The notes under the pieces are model-generated. The model searched no databases and was not told the DNA's origin. It saw nothing but the letters and a program-made list of their open reading frames with translations. A stretch of 64,000 nucleotides of DNA from Autumnicola psychrophila (GTDB lineage Bacteria > Bacteroidota > Bacteroidia > Flavobacteriales > Flavobacteriaceae). The stretch is from positions 1 to 64,000 of the forward strand of contig NZ_JAVRHN010000015.1 in assembly GCF_031846645.1 (NCBI RefSeq), given 5' to 3'. This document shows positions 26,601-35,198 of the stretch, one piece after another (the first letter of the stretch is position 1; each line of letters starts with the position of its first letter). The position numbers were made by a program, and so were the translations under genes.

Positions 26601-26914
26601 TCAAATTTAAAATCTCCGGTATTGAAGTAGAGCTTATTGGAATTTTGATTAGAAGTGAAATAAACATCCTGAAGGCCGTCATTGTTTATATCACCAACAG
26701 CAACGCCGCCGCCAGTAAAAGCATAAGGATAATTGATATAGTTAAACCCGGAATCCTGCTTTACACTATTTGTAAATTCTATATTTGTTTTGGATTGGTC
26801 AAGCTCGGTAAACAGGGTTTCTGCGTCTGAAGTCTTTCTTTTTACTTCATCCCGGCCACAACCTGCGAGAATAATTAAGCAGATAAAAAGTATTGTTCTG
26901 AAAATTAGGGACAT
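23636..26914 (-). CDS. FG-GAP/VCBS-repeat ASPIC/UnbV lipoprotein (intact)
   Basis: This 1092-aa protein is likely lipid-anchored at the surface (signal LFICLIILAGC). The first ATG is at 26914; a TTG at 26923 lies further out. Beta-propeller-forming FG-GAP/VCBS repeats with D-x-[DN]-x-D-G-x-x-D calcium-type loops (DINNDGWMDIYV, DFDKDGDLDMYL) occupy both halves. They flank an ASPIC/UnbV domain (TSRGYQSSVSNILNFGIGEE, about residues 560-580). It is the intact relative of the broken gene at 10564 and sits just upstream of susC. Such proteins accompany SusC/SusD loci and probably contribute to glycan binding or surface display, but no activity can be assigned. Confidence 0.9.
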   Translation of the reverse strand: MSLIFRTILFICLIILAGCGRDEVKRKTSDAETLFTELDQSKTNIEFTNSVKQDSGFNYINYPYAFTGGGVAVGDINNDGLQDVYFTSNQNSNKLYFNTGDFKFEDVTAEAGIEDSNGWTSGVTMIDINNDGWMDIYVCKSASIENNELRKNILFINQKDGTFKDEAEKWGLDHNGFSIQAYFFDFDKDGDLDMYLVNHRPDFGNTNKIEPTGEKQYFPETSDHLFRNDGGNFTNITLQAGIINKEWGLSASIGDFNNDDWPDVYVANDYIGPDFLYINNKNGTFSNQINTRFKHISYNSMGSDYADINNDFLPDLLVLDMLAEDHQRGKQNMASMNTEGFQMMVNSGYHYAYMSNVLQLNNGNGSFSDIGQLAGISKTDWSWAPLIADFDNDGFKDIFISNGIERELGNQDYRTRVRELQQEQENVTFSEMMKFMPSDELSNYAFKNNGDLTFENSTSNWGLDKKINTNGVAYADFDNDGDLDLVLNNSSGNAAVYKNNSVGNFINIKLTGSENNINGIGTKVKVYTPENQQYQVLYTSRGYQSSVSNILNFGIGEETEIDRIEVIWGDNSVLAAENIEPNQTISFSKKQYKGDKEQPLRSTQNFTSVDPQRLGINFKHEENTFNDFSRQALLPQKLSEQGPALQVADINNDGLDDFFIGGAAGQAAQMYIQHKIGRFESINRQFWKKEKDFEDNAALFFDADGDEDLDLYVTSGGYELDENDPLLQDRLYINDGNGNFTVSRKLPKMSTSSKTVRATDFDNDGDLDLAIGGHHIPGKYPLAPRSYLLENENGHFKDITQEIAQELLQIGIVNDLIFSDYDNDDDEDLVVVGEWFPISILENRNGKFALKSITDFDKTEGWWNTVKEVDIEKDGDMDYLVGNLGENNKFHPSEEKPLHIYGNNFDDNNTYDMVLSKVYKGKLVPVRGKECSTAQNPFVSEKIPTYEEFASSSLQDIYGEEEISNSYHKEVYTFSSIIAINNGDGSFTKKKLPTKAQIGPTMDFQITDINDDGFPDILGVGGIFEAEVETIRYDSNTGYILVSDSEGNLQPERDISFYNGYNVKGMAGIKIREEAHYIMANNNGPLTIFKRK

Positions 26915-26974
26915 GTAGTACAAATTTTTGCAAATATAAAATTTCTTCCATGTTTAAATGGGAATATAAAACTT

Positions 26975-27007
26975 AAAACCGCCTTCCCAATAAAGGAAGA
27001 CGGTTTT
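26975..27007. terminator. hairpin downstream of the SGNH fragment
   Basis: Stem AAAACCG-cc-TTCC / GGAA-ga-CGGTTTT forms between the ASPIC start and the SGNH fragment. On the minus strand it would terminate transcripts from the fragment. Confidence 0.7.
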
Positions 27008-27129
27008 CAACTCTCATCACAATACAAATTAACTAACTCAAAAACTAAAACTAACTACTTTTATGTTTCAGCAGGCCTGCAAAACTAGACATGATAAATT
27101 GTTCTCCTGGCTGCTTAAAAAACAAAATT

Positions 27130-27387
27130 TTATTCGAATAGGGAGAGATCTATAGCCTTTCCCATTATCTCATATCCCAGTTCATTGGGATGCAGATAAT
27201 CACCTGAATGGGCTTCTGATAGGATAACCAACGTATCCTGTGGGTTTCTTATGGCTTTGTCAAAATCAATAACTGCATCAAAACGTCCGCTGTTACGTAT
27301 CCATTTGTTGACGGAATCACGGGCAGCTTCACGAAAATCTTTGTAGTAAAAAGACTCTTTTATTGGTCCAATTGTACCTCCGCACAA
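27130..27387 (-). pseudogene. C-terminal fragment of an SGNH/GDSL hydrolase
   Basis: The 85-residue reading corresponds to the last part of an SGNH esterase of the secreted lysophospholipase/arylesterase type. It has the region before the catalytic dyad (WIRNSGRFDAVIDFDKAIRN) and the Asp-x-x-His block (GDYLHPNELGYEIMGKAIDL). The GDS nucleophile block, the Gly and Asn blocks and a signal peptide are all missing. The sequence upstream to 27480 does not continue the frame, and the only start is a TTG. This is the remains of a larger gene, probably once part of the glycan locus as a carbohydrate esterase. Confidence 0.8.
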
Positions 27388-27479
27388 AGAAATAGGCTAT
27401 TATTTTTTGTTTTACATATCGGAATCTAGATGTAAAACCTTTAACAATATGAAAAGTATATTTATAGCTTTTGGGTCTA

Positions 27480-30242
27480 TCATTTATTTTCGAAAAGACT
27501 TTCAATAGTTATATCAGAATTTTCAAGCTCTTCAGACGTAGCCTTTATTTGGATTGCTCCGGGTTTTCCAGCTATTGGACGTACTATAACCATCACTTTT
27601 CCATTAAAAGCTTTGCGCTGATGTGAAGGAAAAGGAGTCATATTGGTAGGATCTCCATTATCTGTGGCTACAATTTCTGCAGGACCTTCAACCGAAAATT
27701 GAATAGTGTTATTTGCCGTGGGAACGGTTAGCCCATCTTCATCAACCACTTCTACAGTAATAAACGCCAAATCTTTCCCATTGGCATTTATGTCTTTTCG
27801 CTCGGCTGATGTTTTTAAAGCAGCTGGTTCGCCGGTAGTTTTTACGATATCCTCAGCCCACTTTTCTCCGTTTTTATAAGCTATTACTTTTAATTCTCCC
27901 GGTTGATAAACCACGTCATCCCACCTAAGGCGGTACTCATATTCGCCTTTTTTCTTCCTTCCCAAAGATTCTCCGTTCAGAAACAATTCTGCTTCGTCTC
28001 CTGAAGTATATACATGAACAGGGGTTATTTCACCCATTCGCTCCGGCCAGTTCCAGTGAGGTAAAATATGAGCCATGGGATGATTGGGTCTCCAGCGGGA
28101 TTGATATAAATAGAACCTGTCTTTTTTAAAGCCAGCCAGATCTATAACGCCAAAGTATGAACTCCGGGATAAATAATAAGGAGTAGGTTCGCCTAAATAA
28201 TCCCATCCACTCCATACAAATCCTCCAGCAACATAAGGATGCTTATCAATTGAAGCAAATACCTTATCTGGGGAAGCTCCAAAAGGGGTTGTATAAAGAC
28301 CGTAGGCGCTTACAAAGTCATTTTCTGAATCACCTCCGGTGGTGTCGCTAACAGGAGCACTTATTCCTTCAGTTACAGGAAATACGTAGGTTCCCCGGCT
28401 ACTCACCGCTGCAGCATTTTCACTGCTTATAATTGTTTTGTTTGGAAACTTCTCATGAAAAGCGGGATAAAGCGGAGGGGTGTTTATTCCTTCTAAATGA
28501 GCATAGGCAGGAGCATTTCTAATGCCTTCTCCCTGATAATTCAGGTTTATAACTTCTGTTTCTTCAGTTATGGGCATATCTGGTTTTGCATAATTAAAGG
28601 ATGCGGTAGTAGGTCGGGTAGGATCTTCCTGATTCGCAATTTCACGTAATCTGCGGGCGACTTCGGCTCCTTTTTCTCCAGTGTATTGTTCCCCAACTTC
28701 GTTGCCGGTGCTCCACATTATAACCGATGGATTGTTTCGATCACGGCGTATGAGAGCACGTAAATCCTGCTCATGCCATTCCGGAAAAATTAAATGAAAG
28801 TCGAGCGGAGTTTTCTTACGTTCCCAGGAGTCATACATTTCGTCAACTACTAGAAAGCCCATGTTATCGGTAAGATCCAGTAATTCGGGAGCAGGGGGGT
28901 TATGAGCCATCCTGATGGCATTAACTCCCATCTCCCTGAGTTTTTCCAGTTGCCGTTCTGCCGCTCGTTTATTAAAAGCCGCACCAAGGGCTCCTAAATC
29001 GTGATGCTGGTTCACGCCTTTTATGAAAACAGGCTCGCCATTAACTATCACTCCTCTTTCGCCATCAAATTCTATGGACCTTATGCCGAATTCAGTATTA
29101 TATTGATCCACAATTTTCCCGTTGAGCAGGAGGCTAGTCTCCGCCACATATAAATTGGGAGTTTGTGTTGGAGGTGGCCCCCATAACCTGGGATTATCCA
29201 GGGTGACAGAATCTTTAATTGTAATGTTGCTTTTTGCAGGTATGCTTTTTTCAGAAGCATCAAAAACAGCAACTGGAGCCTTACTTTTTTCACCATCTTT
29301 ATTTAGAGAAAAGACTTTGGTCAGAGTCTCAACTACAGCTTCTTCTTGGGAATCATTATCAATTTTCACTTCTAGTTCCAATGTGGCAGAGGCTTCAGAA
29401 ACATCTTTGCTTTTGATAAAAGTGCCCCACTGCCCTACATGAAGAGGATTGGTTTTTACCAGCCATACATTCCTGTAAATTCCTCCTCCCGGATACCAGC
29501 GCGAGGAATTTGGAGGATTATCAAGACGAATGGCTATTTGATTTTCTTCTCCTGGATTCAGGTACGGGGTAATGTCCAGTCTCCATGAAGAATAGCCATA
29601 GGGCCAGCCGCCGGCAAGTTCTCCGTTTATCCAGACCATCGCGTAAGACATTGCCCCGTCTATATCCAGAAAAACAGATTTATTTATATCCGCCTGCGGA
29701 AGAAATATTTTCCTGCGGTACCATGCCACCCCGGGACTTGGTAAACGACCCATTCCACCACCTACTTCTGCATCCCAGCCTTTGAGGAAAGGCCCTTTAA
29801 TGGCCCAGTCATGAGGAAGATTTATACTTTCCCAATCACTGTCATCAAAACTTGGCTGGACAAAATCAAAATCCCCACCTGGGTTTCCTTCGGGCCGCTG
29901 GTAATGTTTAGTTGAATCATTAAGAAACTGATTTCCCGTGGGCATTATCCATGGTTTTAGAACATCCTTAGCTGTTACCACTTCTACAGCTTCAGTAGGT
30001 TTTGCGTCTGCGGGTTTATCATCTCTTGCATCAGTAACTTCAGGACGAACATCATAAATCAGATCATCGGCTTCTTCGGCAGAATCGTATTTCATGAATT
30101 GCCAGCTCTGGTTTATAGAAATTTTTTCCCGTTCATCATATTGAAACATTTCTGACTGTGCCATCATTTCTATCCCGCAAAAGAAAAGGAATAATGGCAG
30201 GACTAATACTTTTATCTTTGTCATAAGATTATATTTTTTCAT
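27480..30242 (-). CDS. glycoside hydrolase family 2 (beta-galactosidase-like)
   Basis: This 920-aa secreted enzyme (signal peptide ending GIEMMAQ) hydrolyses terminal beta-galactosides or related linkages by the retaining mechanism. Domains are an N-terminal jelly-roll (WESINLPHDWAIKGPF, WYRRKIFLP, YGYSSWRLDITPYL), an immunoglobulin-like domain, then the TIM barrel (GVNQHHDLGALGAAFN, AIRMAHNPPAPE). Acid/base Glu lies in MWSTGNEVGEQ (about residue 514) and the nucleophile Glu in IISSENAAA (about 607). The end holds DUF4982-like and Big_1/invasin-like modules (AELFLNGESLGRKKKGEYEY, TVPTANNTIQFSVEGP). The promoter with a LacI-type site is about 360 bases upstream, leaving a long structured leader. 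Exact specificity (galactosidase, glucuronidase or other) cannot be fixed by eye. Confidence 0.93.
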   Translation of the reverse strand: MKKYNLMTKIKVLVLPLFLFFCGIEMMAQSEMFQYDEREKISINQSWQFMKYDSAEEADDLIYDVRPEVTDARDDKPADAKPTEAVEVVTAKDVLKPWIMPTGNQFLNDSTKHYQRPEGNPGGDFDFVQPSFDDSDWESINLPHDWAIKGPFLKGWDAEVGGGMGRLPSPGVAWYRRKIFLPQADINKSVFLDIDGAMSYAMVWINGELAGGWPYGYSSWRLDITPYLNPGEENQIAIRLDNPPNSSRWYPGGGIYRNVWLVKTNPLHVGQWGTFIKSKDVSEASATLELEVKIDNDSQEEAVVETLTKVFSLNKDGEKSKAPVAVFDASEKSIPAKSNITIKDSVTLDNPRLWGPPPTQTPNLYVAETSLLLNGKIVDQYNTEFGIRSIEFDGERGVIVNGEPVFIKGVNQHHDLGALGAAFNKRAAERQLEKLREMGVNAIRMAHNPPAPELLDLTDNMGFLVVDEMYDSWERKKTPLDFHLIFPEWHEQDLRALIRRDRNNPSVIMWSTGNEVGEQYTGEKGAEVARRLREIANQEDPTRPTTASFNYAKPDMPITEETEVINLNYQGEGIRNAPAYAHLEGINTPPLYPAFHEKFPNKTIISSENAAAVSSRGTYVFPVTEGISAPVSDTTGGDSENDFVSAYGLYTTPFGASPDKVFASIDKHPYVAGGFVWSGWDYLGEPTPYYLSRSSYFGVIDLAGFKKDRFYLYQSRWRPNHPMAHILPHWNWPERMGEITPVHVYTSGDEAELFLNGESLGRKKKGEYEYRLRWDDVVYQPGELKVIAYKNGEKWAEDIVKTTGEPAALKTSAERKDINANGKDLAFITVEVVDEDGLTVPTANNTIQFSVEGPAEIVATDNGDPTNMTPFPSHQRKAFNGKVMVIVRPIAGKPGAIQIKATSEELENSDITIESLFENK

Positions 30243-30280
30243 ACTTAAAAATAATTTCTGTTGTTAATTAGCATATTAAA

Positions 30281-30372
30281 AAAGCTGTAATAAAAATGGC
30301 TGCCCAAAGCAGTAAGTTCACCCGGCAAGACGCCCTTTTCGTGCCTCCGAGTTATTTACCCTTTTACAGCTT
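30281..30372. repeat. inverted-repeat element A in the GH2 leader
   Basis: Arms AAGCTGTAA and TTACAGCTT enclose about 75 bases. Within them lie two smaller hairpins, CTGC-ccaaa-GCAG and GGCA-agacgcccttttcg-TGCC. The layout is that of a small structured RNA or a remnant element; no known family is recognised. Confidence 0.5.
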
Positions 30373-30377
30373 CGTAA

Positions 30378-30480
30378 GTTAATTATCACAACAACGATCT
30401 CGTTAAGATCCTCGATATCTTATCTTAAGGGAATGTCAAAGTTGATATTCCCTTAATGAGAACTATTGTTGTGCTTTAAC
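30378..30480. repeat. nested inverted-repeat element B in the GH2 leader
   Basis: Outer arms GTTAA-ttat-CACAACAA and TTGTTGTG-ctt-TTAAC continue inward as a near-complementary CTCGTTAA/TTAATGAG pair. They enclose hairpins AAGAT-cctcgat-ATCTT and AAGGGAAT-...-ATTCCCTT. The 103-base multi-branched fold stands out from its surroundings. It could be a cis-regulatory RNA, a processed small RNA or a miniature mobile element. Confidence 0.55.
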
Positions 30481-30607
30481 CAACAAAGTTGAATTAAAAG
30501 ATGCCATCACAAGAAACGCCAGCGTCGGCGTAGTTCCAGTTAAAATTGATTGTTACTGAGTTACATCATAATTTAAATATGATAAATATACATAAATAAT
30601 TTCCCTA

Positions 30608-30621
30608 CGCAATCGGTTGTG
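30608..30621. promoter_or_regulatory. LacI-type operator between GH2 and GH43
   Basis: CGCAATCGGTTGTG is identical to the site in front of susC and has the same 27-base spacing to a GATAAATATACA block. It sits between divergent GH2 and GH43 genes and could control both. Confidence 0.75.
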
Positions 30622-30806
30622 TTAAAAATCAGGGTTCTTTTAGAAATTTTAACATTACGCCTCAGAATTAATTATTTATTATGGTGTTTAACAGTGATTT
30701 AATAAATTCATTGAATTTGCGAATACGATTAATTAAAGTTTTTCATAATTTAGCTCTTAATGTATTCACTAAAAACCGCCTTAATAAGATTTAAAATTTA
30801 AAAATT

Positions 30807-31958
30807 ATGAATAAAAACTTTTTACGTTCCACCCTTCCAGTCCTAGGTTCACTTGTAATTTTGAGCTGCGGCGATGGGAAAAAAGATGGTAGTGCTGAAG
30901 AAAATAATGTGCAAGAGGATTCTATACCATCGCGAAGCGAAGTTAGAAAATCTGCCTCTGAGCCTTTAGTGACTGACAACTATACTGCAGATCCATCAGC
31001 TCACGTTTTTGATGGCAAAATCTACATTTATCCTTCCCATGACTGGGATTCCGGAATTCCAGAAGATGATACAGGTGCACATTTTGATATGAAGGATTAC
31101 CACGTCTATTCTATGGATAGTATAGGTGGGGAGGTAAAAGATCATGGGGTGGTATTGGATGTTGAAGATGTGCCTTGGGCTTCAAGACAAATGTGGGCAC
31201 CAGATGCTGCAGAAAAAGATGGAAAATACTACTTTTATTTTCCGGCCAAGGATGAAAATGATATTTTTAGAATTGGCGTGGCGACTGCAGATAACCCGGC
31301 CGGGCCTTTTAATCCGGAACAGGAGCCTATCGAAAACAGCTATAGTATAGACCCAGCGGTATACGAAGATACAGACGGCGAATATTATATGTATTTTGGA
31401 GGAATCTGGGGAGGACAGCTTCAGGATTACCGTAACAATGAGTATCAGGGAGAAGAAGATGTTTATCCGGCTGATGATGAACCTGCACTTTCACCAATGA
31501 TTGCCAGAATGAGTGACGATATGCTGAGCTTTGCAGAAGAGCCAAAAGAAGTACAACTTCTTGATGAAAATGGAGAGCCGCTTCTTACCGGGGACAACGA
31601 AAGAAGATTTTTCGAGGCTGCCTGGGTACATAAATATAATGACACCTATTACTTCTCTTACTCTACTGGAGACACGCACAACATAGCTTATGCAACGGGT
31701 GACAATCCTTACGGTCCTTTTACATACCAGGGCGTGATCCTGGAACCGGTTTTAGGCTGGACAAATCACCACTCCATAGTTGAATATGAAGGGAAATGGT
31801 ATTTATTTTATCATGATAGTTCACTTTCTGAAGGGAAAACGTACTTGAGAAGTGTTAAAATGACAGAGCTTAATTATAACGAAGACGGAAGCATTCAGAC
31901 TATTAATGCTATGGTTGAATCTGGAGAGGAAACCGAACAGGATGCTTCAGCAGAATAA
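30807..31958 (+). CDS. glycoside hydrolase family 43 lipoprotein
   Basis: This 383-aa five-bladed beta-propeller enzyme is exported as a lipoprotein (lipobox VILSC, Cys about 21) with an acidic linker. GH43 enzymes are inverting alpha-L-arabinofuranosidases, beta-xylosidases or arabinanases. The three catalytic acids are in place: base Asp in TADPSAHVF (about 61), pKa-modulating Asp in YSIDPAVYED (about 182) and acid Glu in RFFEAAWVHKY (about 270). It ends with an Asp/Glu-rich tail, and no extra carbohydrate-binding module is visible. It is divergent from the GH2 gene across the LacI-type site and is the only rightward gene of the glycan region besides the SGNH enzyme. Confidence 0.92.
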   Translation: MNKNFLRSTLPVLGSLVILSCGDGKKDGSAEENNVQEDSIPSRSEVRKSASEPLVTDNYTADPSAHVFDGKIYIYPSHDWDSGIPEDDTGAHFDMKDYHVYSMDSIGGEVKDHGVVLDVEDVPWASRQMWAPDAAEKDGKYYFYFPAKDENDIFRIGVATADNPAGPFNPEQEPIENSYSIDPAVYEDTDGEYYMYFGGIWGGQLQDYRNNEYQGEEDVYPADDEPALSPMIARMSDDMLSFAEEPKEVQLLDENGEPLLTGDNERRFFEAAWVHKYNDTYYFSYSTGDTHNIAYATGDNPYGPFTYQGVILEPVLGWTNHHSIVEYEGKWYLFYHDSSLSEGKTYLRSVKMTELNYNEDGSIQTINAMVESGEETEQDASAE

Positions 31959-32412
31959 AGGAAAATTTTATAAAATATTTTTATTGTAGTTCCGTATTTT
32001 GCTCAGATACGATGACCTAAAGTGATTAACTACAGAATGGTGCTTTTCAGCGAGATGCAAATGTAAAGTACGGGGATGGGCTTCTGAAGAGAAGCCCATT
32101 CTTATTTCATTTTAGGGCGAAGAGCATAAACGAGGTCAAATTTTAAAGGGGAATGGTTCGTCACTATTTCTAATTTAAAACCTGGTGGTTCTTCTAAAAG
32201 GAAAAGGTAGCTTAGTGCAAATAATGAAATTATGCTGAAGGATATTTATTTAGGCGATAATTGTCAGGCTCAAGGGCGATCCCAATATGGAACTTCCTAC
32301 CTGCCGGGTCTGTGAAACTTTAATATGTTGAAAAAGCAGCAAATGCTTTTAATTATGCTTTGCAAATTTTCGGATTCCGAAGACTTACGATTTTAAAGTC
32401 AATTTCCAAAAA
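31959..32412. other. intergenic stretch between GH43 and the DUF1080 gene
   Basis: A hairpin (32076-32099, ATGGGCTTC/GAAGCCCAT) followed by a T-rich tract terminates the GH43 transcript. The remaining 300 bases contain no ORF or repeat I can support. Confidence 0.6.
32076..32099 (+). terminator. terminator after the GH43 lipoprotein
   Basis: The stem ATGGGCTTC/GAAGCCCAT has loop TGAAGA and is followed by TCTTATTTCATTTT. Confidence 0.75.
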
Positions 32413-33237
32413 TTAATGTTCTTCCAACACCTTGATTTTAATATTTTTAAACCATATTGGTTGTCCTTCTGCTTGTAATGCTATATAGCCTTGATTTAAA
32501 CTTTTATTGGCTCCCAGGTCAAGTAAATGCTTGGCGTCATTATCGGTATCATCAAGTTGAGGTTCGGCAAACCGCATTACCTCTTTTCCATTTACACGAT
32601 AAATAACTTCTTTATTGCCGTGAACTTCAACTTCAAATCGTACCCAGGTATCTAAAGGGAATAACTCAGAATTTGAATTGATTATATGTTCCGTAATATG
32701 TTTGCCGTCCATCACAATATTTGTGCCTGGCGTAACTGCATTTCCAGTTTGTGTTCCAGCGGTGGCACCCTCTGAAAGAAATTGCCCTTCAATACTGACC
32801 GGAAAACCTTGTTCAATACGCATGCTTTGGGGGGATTGAGCGTGTATCATTACGCCACTGTTAAAATTGGTCCAATGTGGTGCATCTGGCATTCCTAAAC
32901 CAATAATTTTATAGTCAACGCGGAATATGTAATTCGAATAGGCAATATCAGTGAAAATATGTCCAAACTGCATATCAAAATTTTTATAACCTTCATAGGA
33001 AACCTTCAGGATACTGTCCTCTGCATAAAATGTTTTGTTTATATTTTCATTCATCGGGTGTCCGGCAATCTTGACAGTCCAGCCATCTAAATTTTCACCA
33101 TTGAATAAGGGAATCCAGTCAGATTCAGAATCACTCACCTGGCCATTTGCTGCGGTAATGAAAATCATTAATAAAAGTTGTAGTGCAGGAGTTTTCATAA
33201 GGTTAATTTTAATGTAGCTTGTCATTTGCTGTTTCAT
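32413..33237 (-). CDS. secreted DUF1080 (3-keto-disaccharide hydrolase-like) protein
   Basis: The protein is 274 aa, or 261 if the ATG at 33198 is used. That start gives a cleaner signal peptide (MKTPALQLLLMIFITAANGQ). The domain is DUF1080, a concanavalin/laminarin-like jelly-roll. Visible signatures are WIPLFNGENLDGWTVKIAGH near the N-terminus, SNYIFRVDYKI, NSGVMIHAQSP, WVRFEVEVHGNKEVIYRVNG and the closing GYIALQAEGQPIWFKNIKI. All are typical. Members are periplasmic or surface proteins, some shown to hydrolyse 3-keto-glycosides, others probably binding. It is a single gene between two GH43 genes and lacks the LacI-type site, so it may be regulated separately. Confidence 0.9.
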   Translation of the reverse strand: MKQQMTSYIKINLMKTPALQLLLMIFITAANGQVSDSESDWIPLFNGENLDGWTVKIAGHPMNENINKTFYAEDSILKVSYEGYKNFDMQFGHIFTDIAYSNYIFRVDYKIIGLGMPDAPHWTNFNSGVMIHAQSPQSMRIEQGFPVSIEGQFLSEGATAGTQTGNAVTPGTNIVMDGKHITEHIINSNSELFPLDTWVRFEVEVHGNKEVIYRVNGKEVMRFAEPQLDDTDNDAKHLLDLGANKSLNQGYIALQAEGQPIWFKNIKIKVLEEH

Positions 33238-33515
33238 ATTATCATGATTTTCTTGAACCGAAAAAGGGAGCTAGGGGTTACTTGCTGAAGTTGTCAGAGG
33301 TATTTGTGCTATGGTCATGCTAATCACAAATGGAAAATTAAAATTTTTTAACTGCTTCATAATTGTAGTCAGGTTTATATTTTCTTGTTTATGATTTTTC
33401 AGTTCTGCAATTTTCTGTCTGTGATGAATTACTATTTTATTGCTACTCGTTTTTCTTAAGAAACAAATAAGATCTAAAAGGAGCCTATGATCTCTTTCTA
33501 ATTATTTCAAGTAGC

Positions 33516-35198
33516 TCAATTTTGTATCGAATAAACTTCATCTTCTCCTAAATATTTAAACCAGTCGAAAGCGGCTTTATTTCTTGAAGTATTACCGTTG
33601 GAAGTGGTGTACATTCCTAAAACTGCTCCCACAAAGCCACCTGCAACCCTGGTGCTAAGATATTTTCCGTCTAAATCACCTCCCAAATTCTTCCAATCTT
33701 CTTCAGTTTTATAGGAGAATTTGTAAAGATCCTCATCAAATTCAACTTTCAATTTTACAAGGGACTCAGGAGAATCCAGTTTAGCCGATTTTAATAAAAC
33801 CTCACCATCTTCAGATCCTTTATAAAGCTGAATAACCTCTTGACCTTCAGCAAAAGATTTACATATATAATAATAGTGGGTTTCATTTTGAAAGGCTATT
33901 AAGCCAGCTTTCTCGTTGCTTTTTTTAGTTGAAAAATCCAAAGAAACAGAAGCTTCTCCCGTAAGATGTTGCTGCCTGTGCGCAATGAAACTTGGATTAG
34001 AGGTACCGGATACGGTTTCAGGTCGGGTTTCCATCACTAAAAAATCTTCCTTTTCAGTTAAACTGTACCACTTGTTCTTAACCGTTCTAAGAAATAACCA
34101 GTGTAAATCGAGTTCTTCATCATTAAAATCTTTGGTAAAGGAAAAATTTCCATTTAAAGGAAAAAGAGTATTATCTAGCGCTACTCCTTCAGGTAAAGGA
34201 TATTGATATTTAATTTCTTCACCTCCCAGATCAAATACAGGCCAGTCGTTCACCCATTTTACGGGTGCAAGAAAAGTTTCTCTTCCGGTGTTATAAAAGT
34301 CACCTTCATAAGGTCTCACGGCAAGAAAAACTCCGTACCATTCGTTATCCGGGCCCACAACGATGTCCGCATGGCCGGCAGAAGTAATTGGGTTTTCCCT
34401 TTCAGGATCTAAATGCCTTTGCGTAAGGATAGGATTATCTTCGTAAGGAATAAAATCGTCGCCAATATTTTTATTTCTGTAGACGACTTCGGTATGGTTT
34501 ACGGCTGTACCACCTTCTGCGGTCATAAGATAATAATAGCCGTTTTCCTTGTAAATTCGTGGTCCTTCAGCCCAAACAGGTTCTTGCGAAATGTCTACTC
34601 CTCCATTTACCAGGATACGATTTTCTCCTTTTACTTCCAGTTTTTCTTTATCAAATTCGAACATACGGATTGTGCGGTGCCCTTCATACAACGGTTCGTT
34701 GTTGGGAGCCGCTCCGTTGTAAACAATATAAGATTTCTCATCATCAAAAAACAATCCCGGATCTATACCCTGAACTTCAGGTAGCCATACAGGATTAGAC
34801 CATGGTCCCGCCGGATCCTCTGCGGTTACCACAAAGTTTCCCTTACCATCAACAATAGTGCAGGTTACATAGAAGGTGCCATTATTATAACTGATATCTG
34901 GTGCAAAAATTGCTCTTGAAACTCCGAATCCTTCCAGGTCCACTTGTTCCGGTCGGTTCAGGACATTTCCTATTTGCTTCCAGTTTACAAGATCTGTACT
35001 GTGGAATATTGGGATTCCGGGATAAAAAGCAAAAGTGGAATGTACCATATAATAATTGCCATTTCCGTCATCTGTGATCGCAGGGTCGGGATAAAATCCA
35101 GCCAGGATCGGGTTTTGAAAATAATCTTGTTCCTGGGCTTGTGCTGGTAAAAAGCCAAGGCAAAAAGCGAAAACAAGAAGAAAAATTTTTGATTTCAT
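33516..35198 (-). CDS. glycoside hydrolase family 43 beta-xylosidase/arabinofuranosidase with C-terminal lectin-like domain
   Basis: This 560-aa secreted enzyme (signal peptide ending FLPAQAQ) has the GH43 propeller over residues 26-330. Catalytic acids are D38 (FYPDPAITDD), D146 (GIDPGLF) and E211 (WAEGPRIY). A C-terminal beta-sandwich (about 350-555; FSFTKDFNDEELDLHWLFLR, AGGFVGAVLGMY) of the beta-xylosidase C-terminal type follows. This architecture fits exo-acting beta-xylosidases or arabinofuranosidases that trim xylo- or arabino-oligosaccharides. A LacI-type site lies about 50 bases upstream of the ATG, so it belongs with susC and GH2 in one regulon. Confidence 0.94.
   Translation of the reverse strand: MKSKIFLLVFAFCLGFLPAQAQEQDYFQNPILAGFYPDPAITDDGNGNYYMVHSTFAFYPGIPIFHSTDLVNWKQIGNVLNRPEQVDLEGFGVSRAIFAPDISYNNGTFYVTCTIVDGKGNFVVTAEDPAGPWSNPVWLPEVQGIDPGLFFDDEKSYIVYNGAAPNNEPLYEGHRTIRMFEFDKEKLEVKGENRILVNGGVDISQEPVWAEGPRIYKENGYYYLMTAEGGTAVNHTEVVYRNKNIGDDFIPYEDNPILTQRHLDPERENPITSAGHADIVVGPDNEWYGVFLAVRPYEGDFYNTGRETFLAPVKWVNDWPVFDLGGEEIKYQYPLPEGVALDNTLFPLNGNFSFTKDFNDEELDLHWLFLRTVKNKWYSLTEKEDFLVMETRPETVSGTSNPSFIAHRQQHLTGEASVSLDFSTKKSNEKAGLIAFQNETHYYYICKSFAEGQEVIQLYKGSEDGEVLLKSAKLDSPESLVKLKVEFDEDLYKFSYKTEEDWKNLGGDLDGKYLSTRVAGGFVGAVLGMYTTSNGNTSRNKAAFDWFKYLGEDEVYSIQN

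Larger units (their letters stand above)
30243..30806. other. divergent intergenic region with promoter and structured GH2 leader
   Basis: Right part: the LacI-type site (30608-30621) and a GATAAATATACA block at 30581, placed for leftward transcription of the GH2 gene. The far right 150 bases must hold the rightward GH43 promoter. Left part (30281-30530): several inverted repeats described separately. No ORF of note is present. Confidence 0.6.

Noticed and set aside
30378..30480. Integron attC site
   Set aside because: The fold is attC-sized, but the outer ends read GTTAA...TTAAC rather than the attC consensus RYYYAAC...GTTRRRY, and there is no integron integrase or cassette array.
33250..33380. 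29-codon signal-peptide-like ORF on the minus strand (MKQLKNFNFPFVISMTIAQI)
   Set aside because: It stops right after the hydrophobic stretch and has no further support; at most it is a remnant of a lost secreted protein.
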